Source: Lentzea aerocolonigenes
Lineage (GTDB): Bacteria > Actinomycetota > Actinomycetes > Mycobacteriales > Pseudonocardiaceae
NCBI RefSeq assembly: GCF_000974445.1
Contig: NZ_BBOJ01000002.1
Coordinates: 186,001-250,000, forward strand
DNA: 64,000 nucleotides
Direction of reading: 5' to 3'
A program made the position numbers and the translations under genes. This document shows, piece after piece, positions 51,072-59,252 of the stretch (the first letter of the stretch is position 1; the number at the start of each line of letters is the position of its first letter). Below the pieces are notes generated by a model. The model was not told the DNA's origin. It ran no database searches and was given only the letters and a program-made list of their open reading frames with translations.

Positions 51072-52012
51072 GCCTGCACCTTCAGCGTTTCCTCGGACAC
51101 CTTCCACAGCTGCGCCGCGGCCTCGGGGTCGGCCGCGTAGGCGGCGAGCCCGTTGGTCATGCCGGCGGTGTGCGGCAGTGCCTCGTTGCAGTCTTCGAAG
51201 TAGAGGCCGGAACGGCCTTCGACCAGTGGCGACACGGCGAGCACCAAGGTGGTGGCCGCGCCCTGCTCCTGCGTCTTGAGCTTCAGCGGCTCGTCGCCGC
51301 CGCGCAGCCGGATGCGCTCCTGCAGGTCCTCGGGTGTGATGTGCCGCGCCAACGCGGTCAGGATCACGCCCGGCATGAGCGCGTTCATCGTGATGCCCTC
51401 CGACGCCCAGCGCCTGCCCGCCTCGACACCGAACAGGACGTTCGCGGTCTTGGACTGGCCGTACGCCTGCCAGCGGTCGTACTCGCGGCGCTCGAAGTGG
51501 AGGTCGTCGAACACCACCGGGCTCGTCAGGTGACCGGCCGAGCTGACGTTCACGACGCGGGCGCCCTCGGCGCGCAACGCGTCGAACAGGCCCAGCGTCA
51601 GCGTGAAGTGCCCGAAGTGGTTCGTGGCGAACTGGAGCTCCCAGCCCTCCGGCGTGCGCGTCAGCGGGGTCGCCATCACGCCCGCGTTGTTGATCAGCAG
51701 GTGCAGCGGTCCGTCCCACGAGCGGGCGAACTGCTTCACCGAGTCCTGCGAGGTCAGCTCCAGCGGAGCCACGAAGATCGCCTTGTTGCCCGTCGCCTCG
51801 GCCAGCGTCGCGGCGACGCGCTCGCCCGCCTCCACGTCGCGAGCCGCGATGGTGACCTCGGCGCCAGCGGCGGCCAAGGCCCGCACGGTCTCGACGCCGA
51901 TGCCCGACGCCCCACCGGTGACCACGGCGCGACGGCCCGAGAGGTCGATGCCCTCGACCACCTCGAGAGCGGTGGTCTCGAAGCCGAACGGCGTGGTGAT
52001 GCGTTCACTCAT
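51068..52012 (-). CDS. Short-chain dehydrogenase/reductase, first of tandem pair
   Basis: 314 residues from ATG 52012; the earlier frame start at 52099 would put the operators inside the gene. TGGASGIGVETVRAL, NNAGVMATPLTRTPEGW, VNVSSAGH and YGQSKTANVLFG are complete. This gene and the next are close paralogues from tandem duplication. Two TetR-type palindromes lie just upstream, and the divergent TetR gene is the likely regulator. Probably an NADP-dependent alcohol or ketone enzyme. Confidence 0.9.
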   Translation of the reverse strand: MSERITTPFGFETTALEVVEGIDLSGRRAVVTGGASGIGVETVRALAAAGAEVTIAARDVEAGERVAATLAEATGNKAIFVAPLELTSQDSVKQFARSWDGPLHLLINNAGVMATPLTRTPEGWELQFATNHFGHFTLTLGLFDALRAEGARVVNVSSAGHLTSPVVFDDLHFERREYDRWQAYGQSKTANVLFGVEAGRRWASEGITMNALMPGVILTALARHITPEDLQERIRLRGGDEPLKLKTQEQGAATTLVLAVSPLVEGRSGLYFEDCNEALPHTAGMTNGLAAYAADPEAAAQLWKVSEETLKVQA

Positions 52013-52040
52013 CCGATTTCCCCAGCCTGTGTCGTACACT

Positions 52041-52062
52041 GAAACGGAGGTTCCTCCGGTTC
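52041..52062. promoter_or_regulatory. Second, imperfect TetR operator
   Basis: Half-sites AACGGAGG and CCTCCGGTT face each other over TT, an imperfect copy of the palindrome 12 bp to the right. Two sites suggest cooperative binding. Confidence 0.55.
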
Positions 52063-52073
52063 GGGTTCCACCG

Positions 52074-52095
52074 TAAACGGAGGGCCCTCCGTTTA
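52074..52095. promoter_or_regulatory. Perfect 22-bp TetR operator palindrome
   Basis: Left arm TAAACGGAGGG is followed at once by its exact complement, so all 11 pairs match. It lies between the divergent SDR and TetR genes, 31 bp before the TetR start, and is the presumed autoregulatory operator. Confidence 0.82.
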
Positions 52096-52125
52096 GCAAG
52101 TGACGTACCCCATAGGAGTGAAGAA

Positions 52126-52716
52126 GTGCGCGCTGACGCCGTCCGCAACCGAGGGTTGCTGATCGAGGTGGCGCTCGACGCGTTCACGCACCAGAAGGAC
52201 GTGACGCTCGGCGCCATCGCCAAGAAGGCGGGCGTCGGCATCGGCACGCTGTACCGGCACTTCCCGACGCGCGAGGCGTTGATCGAGGCCGTCTACCGCA
52301 CCGAGCTGGAGAAGCTCTGCGACGCGGCCCCCGAACTGCTCGAGACGCACGGGCCGGAAGCGGCGCTGCGAGAGTGGATGGATCGCTTCATCGCCTACGC
52401 GGCAACGAAACACGACCTCAAGGAAGCGCTCCAGGCGGTGATCGCGGCGGGCATGAACCCGTTCGAGCACAGCCGCGCGAAGATGACCGAGGCGGTGTCG
52501 GCCCTGCTGGCCCCGCTCGGCGCGCGCACGGAGCCGATGGACCTCCTGGCACTGCTCATCGGAGTCGCCCAGAACGGCGACCCGGATCAGGCCGAGCGGA
52601 TGCTCGACCTGATCATGGCCGGGGTCCTCCACGACGCCGAGACCCGGAACCCCGAGAACGCTGGGACCCAGCACGTTGCTGCTCGAACCGCTCCACCAGC
52701 GCGGGAACCTCGTTGA
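52126..52716 (+). CDS. TetR family regulator of the SDR pair
   Basis: 196 residues. HTH: LLIEVALDAFTHQKDVTLGAIAKKAGVGIGTLYRHFPTREALIEAVYR. GTG 52126 has AGGAG 8 nt upstream. Two palindromes lie between it and the SDR pair, so it probably represses both. The last ~34 codons overlap the convergent GbsR-like gene by 104 bp, and the C-terminal tail (NAGTQHVAARTAPPAREPR) looks like read-through rather than a conserved domain. Confidence 0.88.
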   Translation: MRADAVRNRGLLIEVALDAFTHQKDVTLGAIAKKAGVGIGTLYRHFPTREALIEAVYRTELEKLCDAAPELLETHGPEAALREWMDRFIAYAATKHDLKEALQAVIAAGMNPFEHSRAKMTEAVSALLAPLGARTEPMDLLALLIGVAQNGDPDQAERMLDLIMAGVLHDAETRNPENAGTQHVAARTAPPAREPR

Positions 52717-53128
52717 GCAGGAACGTGTAGAAGTCGCGCATGTAGAGGAGCCGGTCACGTGCCAGCCCCGGCCCGACCGCGTCGACCCCCTTCTCCGCGG
52801 CACTCAGCACGTCGTCGACCATCGAGTGCTGCCGCGAGTACACCGTCGTCCAGGCGTTCTCCCGCATCCGGAAGTGCTCGCGACGACTCCCCGCCACGAA
52901 GCTCCGCTCGATCAGCCCCAGCTGCGCGAGCGTCCTGATCGCGCCCGACACAGAGCCCGCGCTCACCTCCAGCTCGTCGGCGAGATCCCCCGCGGTCAGC
53001 GACTCCTCGTCGGAGAACAGGAACGCCGCCAGCGCCCGCGCCGCCATCCGCTGCATCCCGACGGCGACCAGCGCGAGCGCCAGGCGCTCGGCCGCTTCCC
53101 TGCGATCTGTCTCGCCCGTCACAGTCAC
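52613..53128 (-). CDS. GbsR/MarR-like winged-helix regulator
   Basis: About 171 residues. The winged helix is AARALAAFLFSDEESLTAGDLADELEVSAGSVSGAIRTLAQLGLIER, followed by a C-terminal helix (YMRDFYTFLLNEVPALVERF). The layout is that of GbsR/PadR-like proteins. GTG 53128 is 7 bp after a perfect 16-bp palindrome, probably its own operator. The last ~29 residues are Arg/Ser/Gly-rich, in the 104-bp overlap with the TetR gene, and look non-conserved. Confidence 0.8.
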   Translation of the reverse strand: MTVTGETDRREAAERLALALVAVGMQRMAARALAAFLFSDEESLTAGDLADELEVSAGSVSGAIRTLAQLGLIERSFVAGSRREHFRMRENAWTTVYSRQHSMVDDVLSAAEKGVDAVGPGLARDRLLYMRDFYTFLLNEVPALVERFEQQRAGSQRSRGSGSRRRGGPRP

Positions 53129-53134
53129 CCTGTC

Positions 53135-53150
53135 TTCAGAAATTTCTGAA
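53135..53150. promoter_or_regulatory. Perfect 16-bp palindrome TTCAGAAATTTCTGAA
   Basis: Sits in the spacer between the GbsR/MarR-like gene and the divergent FAD-enzyme stub, 7 bp from the regulator's start and 38 bp from the stub's ATG. Unusually AT-rich for this genome, typical of a MarR-class operator. Confidence 0.75.
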
Positions 53151-53188
53151 CGTTCGCTAGCCTCAATCCTAGGGGGAAGGGGCTGGTC

Positions 53189-53734
53189 ATGGCCACAGCG
53201 CACATCGGCACAGGGCACAGCTCAGCACTCGTGGTGGGTGCCACCATCTCAGGCCTCGCCACCGCGCTCCGGCTCGCTCGCAGCACGTGGAACGTGGTCG
53301 TGCTCGACCACGGCGTGCACCACGAACCGGTCACCATCACCGGCCCTGACCTGCGCGCCGCGAAACGGCTCGCCGCCCTCCCCCACCCGCTGCACTACGA
53401 GACCAGACGCAGCACCGTCACCGCGCTGCACCCGGACCGGTTCGGCGTCACGGTCGCGTTCAACGACCACGACGACGAGTGGTTCGACCTCGTCGTGTGC
53501 GCCCAGCCGTGCTGCGAGGCCGACCGATTACCCGGCCTGCGCCTCGAGTCCTGGTCCCGCGACCACGTGGCCCTGCTCCACCGCGCCGTCCGCGACACCG
53601 GCATGCCGCTCTGCGCGGCCGAGCTCCTCGCCGACGCGTTCGACATCCATCCCGACGACTACGCCGCTTTCGCCTGGCGGGAAACCACTCTGAAGCCGCA
53701 TGCAATTAGGCGGCCCTTTACCCGCGTCCGGTAA
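53189..53734 (+). CDS. Truncated FAD-dependent monooxygenase-like protein
   Basis: 181 residues. The start ALVVGATISGLATALRLA is a Rossmann-like FAD loop, VVVLDHG the second strand; AKRLAALPHPLHYETRRSTVTALH follows the flavoenzyme pattern. But the usual C-terminal GD motif and the other ~200 residues of these enzymes are missing. The first Gly of the GxGxxG loop is replaced (VGATISG). It is probably inactive or a small flavoprotein; the missing half is not downstream. ATG 53189 has a strong AGGGGGAAGGGG site. Divergent from its likely repressor. Confidence 0.6.
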   Translation: MATAHIGTGHSSALVVGATISGLATALRLARSTWNVVVLDHGVHHEPVTITGPDLRAAKRLAALPHPLHYETRRSTVTALHPDRFGVTVAFNDHDDEWFDLVVCAQPCCEADRLPGLRLESWSRDHVALLHRAVRDTGMPLCAAELLADAFDIHPDDYAAFAWRETTLKPHAIRRPFTRVR

Positions 53735-53745
53735 GCCTGCGGGTC

Positions 53746-55260
53746 ATGAGCACGTTACGGAGACGCACCTTCATCGTGGGTGGCCTCGCGGGAGCGGGCG
53801 CCGGAGTCCTCCTCCCCAAACTGGCCAACGCGATCGGCTACCCCTTCACCCTGGGTGTCGCGTCCGGCGAACCAGCGGCCGACGGCTTCGTCATCTGGAC
53901 CCGCCTGGCCCCCAGCCCCCTCAACGCCGACGGCCTCGGCGGCATGCCGAACACCAACACCGCCGTCGAGTGGCAGGTCGCCACCGACGAGCGCTTCACG
54001 AGCATCGCCCGCACCGGCACGTTCACCACGACCCAGGCGAGCGCGCACTCCGTGCACGTCACCCTCACCGGCCTCGAACCCGGTCGCGAGTACTGGTATC
54101 GCTTCCGCACCGGCGGCCACATCTCCCCAGTCGGCCGCACGCTTACCGCGCCGGCCGTCGGCACCTCCCCCGAGCTGACCATGCTGTTCGCGTCGTGCGC
54201 GCACTACGAGGAGGGCTACTTCACCGCCTACCGGCGCATGGCCCAGGAACACCCCGACCTGATCCTGCACCTCGGCGACTACATCTACGAGGGCGCGGCC
54301 ACCACCACGAAGGTCCGCGAGTTCGCACCCGACGCCGAGATCAGCACGATCGCCAACTACCGCGTCCGCCACGCCCAGTACAAGACCGACCCGGACCTGC
54401 AGGCCGCCCACGCCACCGCACCCTGGCTCGTCGTCTGGGACGACCACGAGGTCGAGAACAACTACGCGAACCTCGTCCGCAACGACACGAGCCCCGCCGG
54501 TGACTTCAAGGCCCGCCGCGCCGCCGCCTACAAGGCCTACTACGAGCACATGCCGCTCAGAAGCGCCCAGGCTCCCAGCGCGGAGAACATGCTGCTGCAC
54601 CGCAGGGTCCGCTGGGGCAGCCTCGCCACGTTCCACATGCTCGACACCCGCCAGTACCGCGACGACCAGGCCTGCGGCGACGGCACGAAGGTCTGCCCGG
54701 AAGCCGACGCCGCCACCCGCACGCTCACCGGCACGTCGCAGGAGACGTGGCTGATCGACGGACTGCGGCAGAAGCTCGGCACCTGGGACTTCCTGGGCCA
54801 GCAGGTGTTCTTCGCGCAACGGCTCGCGAACGCGGACGGCGCGAAGAGCATGGACGCCTGGGACGGCTACACCGCCAACCGCACCCGCATCCAGAACGCC
54901 TGGGACACCAACGGCAACAAGGGCACGGTCGTGCTGACCGGCGACGTGCACCGCAGCTGGGCCGCGAACCTCATGCAGAACTACGGGACGCAGAACCGCA
55001 TCATCGGCACCGAGCTCGTCACCACCTCGGTCACGTCCGGCGGCGACGGCAACGCGGCCGACAACAGCCTCAACCCGACGCTGAACCCGCACGTGAAGTA
55101 CTTCAAGAACCTGCGCGGCTTCGTGAAGACCCACACCACCCCCACCGAGATGCGGGTCGACTTCCGCGCCGTCGACAAGGTCACCGTGCGCGACTACCCG
55201 GTGAAGACCGTCGGCAGCTACGTCGTCGAGGCGAACAACCCCGGATTGCAGGCACCGTGA
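53746..55260 (+). CDS. PhoD-family alkaline phosphatase (Tat-exported)
   Basis: 504 residues. A Tat signal (LRRRTFIVGGLAGAGAG) is followed by the PhoD N-terminal domain (GVASGEPAADGFVIWTRLAP) and metallophosphatase motifs FASCAHYEEGYF, LILHLGDYIYEG, WDDHEVENNY and VVLTGDVHRSW. All metal ligands seem present. Secreted, it hydrolyses phosphoesters, probably under phosphate limitation in many relatives; no Pho box was identified here. It is 11 bp after the FAD stub and overlaps the next start (GTGA). Confidence 0.92.
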   Translation: MSTLRRRTFIVGGLAGAGAGVLLPKLANAIGYPFTLGVASGEPAADGFVIWTRLAPSPLNADGLGGMPNTNTAVEWQVATDERFTSIARTGTFTTTQASAHSVHVTLTGLEPGREYWYRFRTGGHISPVGRTLTAPAVGTSPELTMLFASCAHYEEGYFTAYRRMAQEHPDLILHLGDYIYEGAATTTKVREFAPDAEISTIANYRVRHAQYKTDPDLQAAHATAPWLVVWDDHEVENNYANLVRNDTSPAGDFKARRAAAYKAYYEHMPLRSAQAPSAENMLLHRRVRWGSLATFHMLDTRQYRDDQACGDGTKVCPEADAATRTLTGTSQETWLIDGLRQKLGTWDFLGQQVFFAQRLANADGAKSMDAWDGYTANRTRIQNAWDTNGNKGTVVLTGDVHRSWAANLMQNYGTQNRIIGTELVTTSVTSGGDGNAADNSLNPTLNPHVKYFKNLRGFVKTHTTPTEMRVDFRAVDKVTVRDYPVKTVGSYVVEANNPGLQAP

Positions 55261-56378
55261 AGACACTGCTGATCGCCAGCCTCCTGCTGGCCCCCGCCCC
55301 CATCACGTGGTCCACGGTCAACAGCGCCTCGACCGGCGACCAGGACAACGCGTCCGTCTCGGCCACCCGCAACGGCTACACGGCCGTCGTGTGGGAGGAC
55401 GACCGCGACACCACCGACCCCGCCGACCCGGTCCACTCCGACGTCTGGATCCGGCTCTACAAGGAGGGAACGTCGGTCTACGAGAAGAAGCTCAGCGACG
55501 GCGGCACCGGGAACTGGCGCCACTGGCAGCCCGACGTGGCGCTGCACGAGAACGGCAGCGCCGTCGTCGTCTGGTCGGAGGACCCGGACGGCAACGGCTA
55601 CTACAACATCGCGGTCCGCTCGGTCAGCGCGAGCGGCACCGTCTCCGGCTCCGGCACGGCCAACGCGAGCTCCGACGGCCAGCAGTACTTCCCCAGCGTC
55701 GCGGCGGATCCGGACACCGGCGCCTTCGCGGTGACGTGGGAGGACAAGCAGGGCACCAACGCGCCCACCGTGCGGGCCAGCGGCTTCGCGTCCATCTCGT
55801 CCAAGACCTACGAGGCCCAGGTCAACAACGCCGGCGGCACCCACGCCAAGCCACAGGTGGCGATGGGCGCGGCCGGCAACGCGATCGTGGTGTGGGAGGC
55901 GGACGCGAACATCGCCCGCAAGATCCTCACCCCGTCCGGTGGCGTGAAACAGGCGCAGACCACGACGGGGCAGGGGAAACGCCCCGACGTGGCGGCCAAC
56001 TTCAACGGCGACTTCGCGGTCGCCTGGGAACAGTCCGGGGTGCGCACGCAGTCCTTCACCGCGGCCGGAGCGCCACGAGGCGCCGCAGCCCAGACCACCG
56101 GCACCGATCCCCAGGTCGGCATCGACGACCAGCTCGGCGTCGCGGTGGTCACGGAGGAGGCCGACGACGTCTACACGCACGTCTACAACCCCGACGGCAC
56201 CACCACCGGCAGGCCGGCCCGCCGGCTCACGGTCTCGAACGCCACCGGCAGGCAGGACGAGCCCGCCGTGGGCGTCGACCCGTGGGGCCGCATCACCGTC
56301 GTCCACACCGACGACAACGACGGCAACGGCTACGACCAGGTCCACCTGGGCACCGGCCAGACCACCCAGGAGTGGTGA
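55257..56378 (+). CDS. Secreted beta-propeller-like repeat protein
   Basis: 373 residues. A short signal peptide (KTLLIASLLLAPAP) is followed by about six repeats with the pattern P.VA....G..VVVWEDD: NGYTAVVWEDDRD, NGSAVVVWSEDPDG, GAFAVTWEDKQG, NAIVVWEADAN, DFAVAWEQSG, RITVVHTDDND. Each ~50-residue unit looks like a propeller blade. No catalytic residues are obvious. Coupled to the phosphatase gene by GTGA, so it may bind the same substrate or surface. Confidence 0.72.
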   Translation: MKTLLIASLLLAPAPITWSTVNSASTGDQDNASVSATRNGYTAVVWEDDRDTTDPADPVHSDVWIRLYKEGTSVYEKKLSDGGTGNWRHWQPDVALHENGSAVVVWSEDPDGNGYYNIAVRSVSASGTVSGSGTANASSDGQQYFPSVAADPDTGAFAVTWEDKQGTNAPTVRASGFASISSKTYEAQVNNAGGTHAKPQVAMGAAGNAIVVWEADANIARKILTPSGGVKQAQTTTGQGKRPDVAANFNGDFAVAWEQSGVRTQSFTAAGAPRGAAAQTTGTDPQVGIDDQLGVAVVTEEADDVYTHVYNPDGTTTGRPARRLTVSNATGRQDEPAVGVDPWGRITVVHTDDNDGNGYDQVHLGTGQTTQEW

Positions 56379-56379
56379 G

Positions 56380-57420
56380 TCAGCGCTGATCGACGGGCCT
56401 GCGTCGCTGGTGGACGTCCAGCAGCGACGCGGGCTTCCAGAACCCGCTCACGTCGTAGGTGTCGGTGCCGGGCGGCACGATCTCGTCGATCCGGTCCAGC
56501 ACGTCGTCGGTCAGCACCAGCGAAGCGCCCTCCAGCAACGACTCCAGCTGCTCCATCGTGCGCGGCCCGGTGATCGCCGACGTCACCGCAGGATGCGTCG
56601 TCACGAACGCGATCGCCAGCGCGGGCAGCGACACCCCCATCTCGTCGGCCAGCTTCGCGAACTGCTCGACCGCCTCGAACTTCGCCGCGTTCGCCGGCAG
56701 CGACTCGTCGAACCGCTCCGGCGTGAGCGTCGCCCGGAACGCGTCGGCGTTCGCACCCCGCCGGTGCCTGCCCGAGAGGAACCCGCTCGCCAGCGGACTC
56801 CACACCAGCACACCCATCCCGAGCCGCTGACAGACCGGCAGCACCGACCGCTCGATCCCCCGCGCCAGCATCGAGTACGGCGGCTGCTCGGTCCGGAACC
56901 GCATCAGCCCGCGGTTCAGCGACACGTGGTGCGCCTCGACGATCTCCTCCGCCGGGAACGTCGAACACCCGAACGCCCGGATCTTCCCGTCCCGCACCAG
57001 GTCGGTCAGCACCGACAACGTCTCCTCGACGTCGGTCGCGTAGTCCGGCCGGTGCACCTGGTACAGGTCGATCCAGTCGGTGCCGAGACGCCGCAGGCTG
57101 TCCTCGACGGCGCGCACGACGTACCGGCGCGAGTTGCCGCTGCGGTTGCGGCCCTCACCCAGCGGGAAGTGCACCTTCGTGGCCAGCACGACGTCGTCGC
57201 GACGGTCCTTCAACGCCTTGCCGACGATCTCCTCGGACTCCCCCGCCGAGTACATGTCCGCCGTGTCGACGAAGTTGATGCCAGCGTCGAGGGCGCGGTG
57301 GATGATCCGCACGCCCTCGTCGTGGTCGTCGTTGGCGACGGAGCCGAACATCATGGCGCCGAGGCAGTGGTGACTGACCTCGATGCCGGTTCCCCCGAGT
57401 ACGCGATAACGCATGTTCAT
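56380..57420 (-). CDS. Aldo/keto reductase under MerR-type promoter
   Basis: 346 residues. Tetrad motifs: FVDTADMYS, VLATKVHFP, DLYQVHRPD, then SPLASGFLSG and a C-terminal VTSAITGPRTMEQLE. The ATG at 57420 (next ATG at 57414) has no ribosome site and begins 7 nt downstream of a -10 box, so the mRNA is probably leaderless. The promoter has the 19-bp spacer and central dyad characteristic of MerR activation; the MerR gene is 280 bp away. It reduces carbonyls with NADPH. Confidence 0.9.
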   Translation of the reverse strand: MNMRYRVLGGTGIEVSHHCLGAMMFGSVANDDHDEGVRIIHRALDAGINFVDTADMYSAGESEEIVGKALKDRRDDVVLATKVHFPLGEGRNRSGNSRRYVVRAVEDSLRRLGTDWIDLYQVHRPDYATDVEETLSVLTDLVRDGKIRAFGCSTFPAEEIVEAHHVSLNRGLMRFRTEQPPYSMLARGIERSVLPVCQRLGMGVLVWSPLASGFLSGRHRRGANADAFRATLTPERFDESLPANAAKFEAVEQFAKLADEMGVSLPALAIAFVTTHPAVTSAITGPRTMEQLESLLEGASLVLTDDVLDRIDEIVPPGTDTYDVSGFWKPASLLDVHQRRRPVDQR

Positions 57421-57426
57421 GAGCGA

Positions 57427-57457
57427 AACCTAGGAACTAGAGTCGTCTCTAGGTCAA
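57427..57457 (-). promoter_or_regulatory. MerR-type promoter with 19-bp spacer
   Basis: On the minus strand TTGACC (57457-57452) and TAGGTT (57432-57427) are 19 bp apart, with the dyad CTAGAG-N4-CTCTAG (57437-57452) between. Long 19-bp spacing with a central palindrome is the classical MerR-activated promoter layout; the start site falls at about the ATG of the aldo/keto reductase. Confidence 0.8.
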
Positions 57458-57701
57458 GAGCTTCTCGACGGCGGTGTCACTTCTCGGCGGCGGTGTCCGG
57501 GTCCAGTGGACGCGGCGGCTTCGGATGACAGGTGAGCGGTCCGTCTGGTGAACCGTTCTCGGTGGTCCGCCGGAGGGAAGGGCCGGGCTGCTGGTCGTGA
57601 GCGTTGTGCGGGACCACGCCGCGCTGGAACTGGCGGCCGGGCGGCACGGACCTGATCCAGAGCCAGGTCCGCGGCGTGGGCCGCCGCCTATGCTCGGGCT
57701 T

Positions 57702-58091
57702 ATGCAGTTGAGCATCGGACAGGTCGCCGAACGCACCGGGCTGAGCGTGCACGCCCTGCGCTTCTACGAGAAGGAAGGCATCCTCGCCCACCAGGTCCAC
57801 AGAGGACCGGGCGGCCGCCGGGTGTACACGCAGCAGGACGTCGACTGGCTGCGCATGTGCATCATGCTGCGCATGTCCGGGATGCCGGTGCCGGAGATCC
57901 GCCGCTACACCGAGCTCGTCCGCCAGGGCGACGGCAACGAGCTGCAGCGCCTCGACATCCTCAAGGAGCACCAGGAACGGGTCCGCCAGCAGATGGTCCA
58001 GCTCCAGGACTGCATGGACCTGATCACGCACAAGGTCGGCATCTACCAGGACTACGTCAATTCGATCGCCGCCAAGGCGATCGGGCAATAA
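57702..58091 (+). CDS. MerR family regulator of the aldo/keto reductase
   Basis: 129 residues. QLSIGQVAERTGLSVHALRFYEKEGILAHQVHRGPGGRRVYTQQDVDWLRMCIMLRMSGMPVPEI is a typical MerR HTH-plus-dimer helix. It belongs to the group that activates oxidoreductases in response to small molecules; no Cys-ligand loop. ATG 57702 is chosen (another ATG at 57690). It is divergent from the reductase, whose promoter carries the expected dyad. The 57458-57689 spacer shows only a short direct repeat (CTTCTCG.CGGCGGTGTC twice). Confidence 0.87.
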   Translation: MQLSIGQVAERTGLSVHALRFYEKEGILAHQVHRGPGGRRVYTQQDVDWLRMCIMLRMSGMPVPEIRRYTELVRQGDGNELQRLDILKEHQERVRQQMVQLQDCMDLITHKVGIYQDYVNSIAAKAIGQ

Positions 58092-58101
58092 CCTCGGGTC
58101 C

Positions 58102-58770
58102 ATGCCCGTCGTGCTCTCGCTGAACATCGCCCAGAAGACGATTCCGGTCGACTACGCCCAGAAGGGCGCCACCGGCATCGACAAGCGCCCGGTCGAGGGC
58201 CCGCTGCAGGTCAGCCCGCAAGGACCGAAGGGAACCGCGGGAAGCGGCGTCGCCGGCGACACGATCGCCGACCTCGACCACCACGGCGGCGAGCACCAGG
58301 CCGTGTACGGCTACGCCCGCGAGGACCTCGACTGGTGGCAGGCTGAGCTCGGCGTCGACCTGCACAACGGCCAGTTCGGCGAGAACCTCACCACGCAGGG
58401 CATCGACCAGACGCACGCCCTCATCGGCGAACGCTGGCGGGTCGGCACGGCGTTGCTGGAGGTCACCGCGCCGCGGGTGCCGTGCCGGACGTTCGCAGGC
58501 TTCCTCGGTCAACGCGGGTGGGTCAAGCGGTTCACTCAGGCAGGCAGGCCCGGTGCGTACTTCCGCGTGCTCGAGGCCGGACTCATCGCGCCCGGCGACG
58601 AGATCGCCGTCGTGCACAAGCCCGACCACGACGTCACGGTCGAGATGTTCCTCCGCGCCGTGCTCACCGAGGCCGAACTGCTGCCCCGGCTGCTGGAGGC
58701 AGGCGACGCGGTGCCACCGGGAGTGATCGCGCTGGTGCACAAGCGCACCACGATCGAACTCGACTCCTGA
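58102..58770 (+). CDS. MOSC domain protein (YiiM-like)
   Basis: 222 residues. MOSC core: GDTIADLDHHGGEHQAVYGYAREDLDWW, GQFGENLTTQGID, and the Cys-containing PRVPCRTFAGFLG. The Cys is the candidate molybdenum or sulfur ligand of the family. YiiM-type proteins detoxify N-hydroxylated compounds with an Fe-S/flavin partner. ATG 58102 lies 10 bp after the MerR stop, so it could be co-transcribed. Short tandem repeats follow its stop. Confidence 0.87.
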   Translation: MPVVLSLNIAQKTIPVDYAQKGATGIDKRPVEGPLQVSPQGPKGTAGSGVAGDTIADLDHHGGEHQAVYGYAREDLDWWQAELGVDLHNGQFGENLTTQGIDQTHALIGERWRVGTALLEVTAPRVPCRTFAGFLGQRGWVKRFTQAGRPGAYFRVLEAGLIAPGDEIAVVHKPDHDVTVEMFLRAVLTEAELLPRLLEAGDAVPPGVIALVHKRTTIELDS

Positions 58771-58774
58771 CTGG

Positions 58775-58838
58775 GCCTGCTTCTGCTCGGGCCTGCTTCT
58801 GACTGGGCCTGCTTCTGACTGCGCCTGCTTCTGACTGG
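58775..58838. repeat. Four 16-bp tandem repeats
   Basis: Exact 16-bp period, units GCCTGCTTCTGACTGG with copies starting at 58775, 58791, 58807 and 58823; two copies carry single or few changes. Non-coding, between the MOSC stop and the convergent DUF1304 stop. Not a CRISPR: no spacers. Confidence 0.85.
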
Positions 58839-58862
58839 GCCGGTCGCCACAGCGGCGTCCCT

Positions 58863-59252
58863 TCAGGCGAACAGCAGCACGACCAGCGGTGGCACGCCCT
58901 CCGCGGCCACGCCTCCCCACGCCTGGTTGCGCGGCCTGCTCATCGCGAGCTGGTCGGCCACGGCCAGCACGACGCTGCCCAGCACCATGAACCACGACAC
59001 GTAGAAGATCAGCGTGCGGCCGACCAGCTCCTGCCCCGAGTGCAGCGCGATCAGCCCCGCGATCAGGCCGCAGGCCAGGAACAGGTTGTAGAACCCCACG
59101 CCGAACGCCCACAGCCGGATCGCCGGCACGTCCGAGGCCGGCTGCCGGAACATCGAGTGGTGGACGCGGTGGATCAGAAACGCCTCGCACACCCACACGA
59201 CCAGGTGAATCAGGGCCGCGACCGCCGCGGCGACCTGAGCCACGACGCTCAC
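58863..59252 (-). CDS. DUF1304 membrane protein
   Basis: 129 residues with about four helices: VVAQVAAAVAALIHLVVWVCEAFLI, LWAFGVGFYNLFLACGLIAGLIAL and two more. This matches DUF1304, small membrane proteins of unknown role. GTG 59252 overlaps the cupin stop (GTGA), so both come from one message; an upstream open frame is only read-through of the cupin gene. Convergent with the MOSC gene across the 16-bp repeats. Confidence 0.85.
   Translation of the reverse strand: MSVVAQVAAAVAALIHLVVWVCEAFLIHRVHHSMFRQPASDVPAIRLWAFGVGFYNLFLACGLIAGLIALHSGQELVGRTLIFYVSWFMVLGSVVLAVADQLAMSRPRNQAWGGVAAEGVPPLVVLLFA

Noticed and set aside
58775-58838. Short repeats considered as a CRISPR array
   Set aside because: Direct 16-bp tandem copies without unique spacers and no cas genes.
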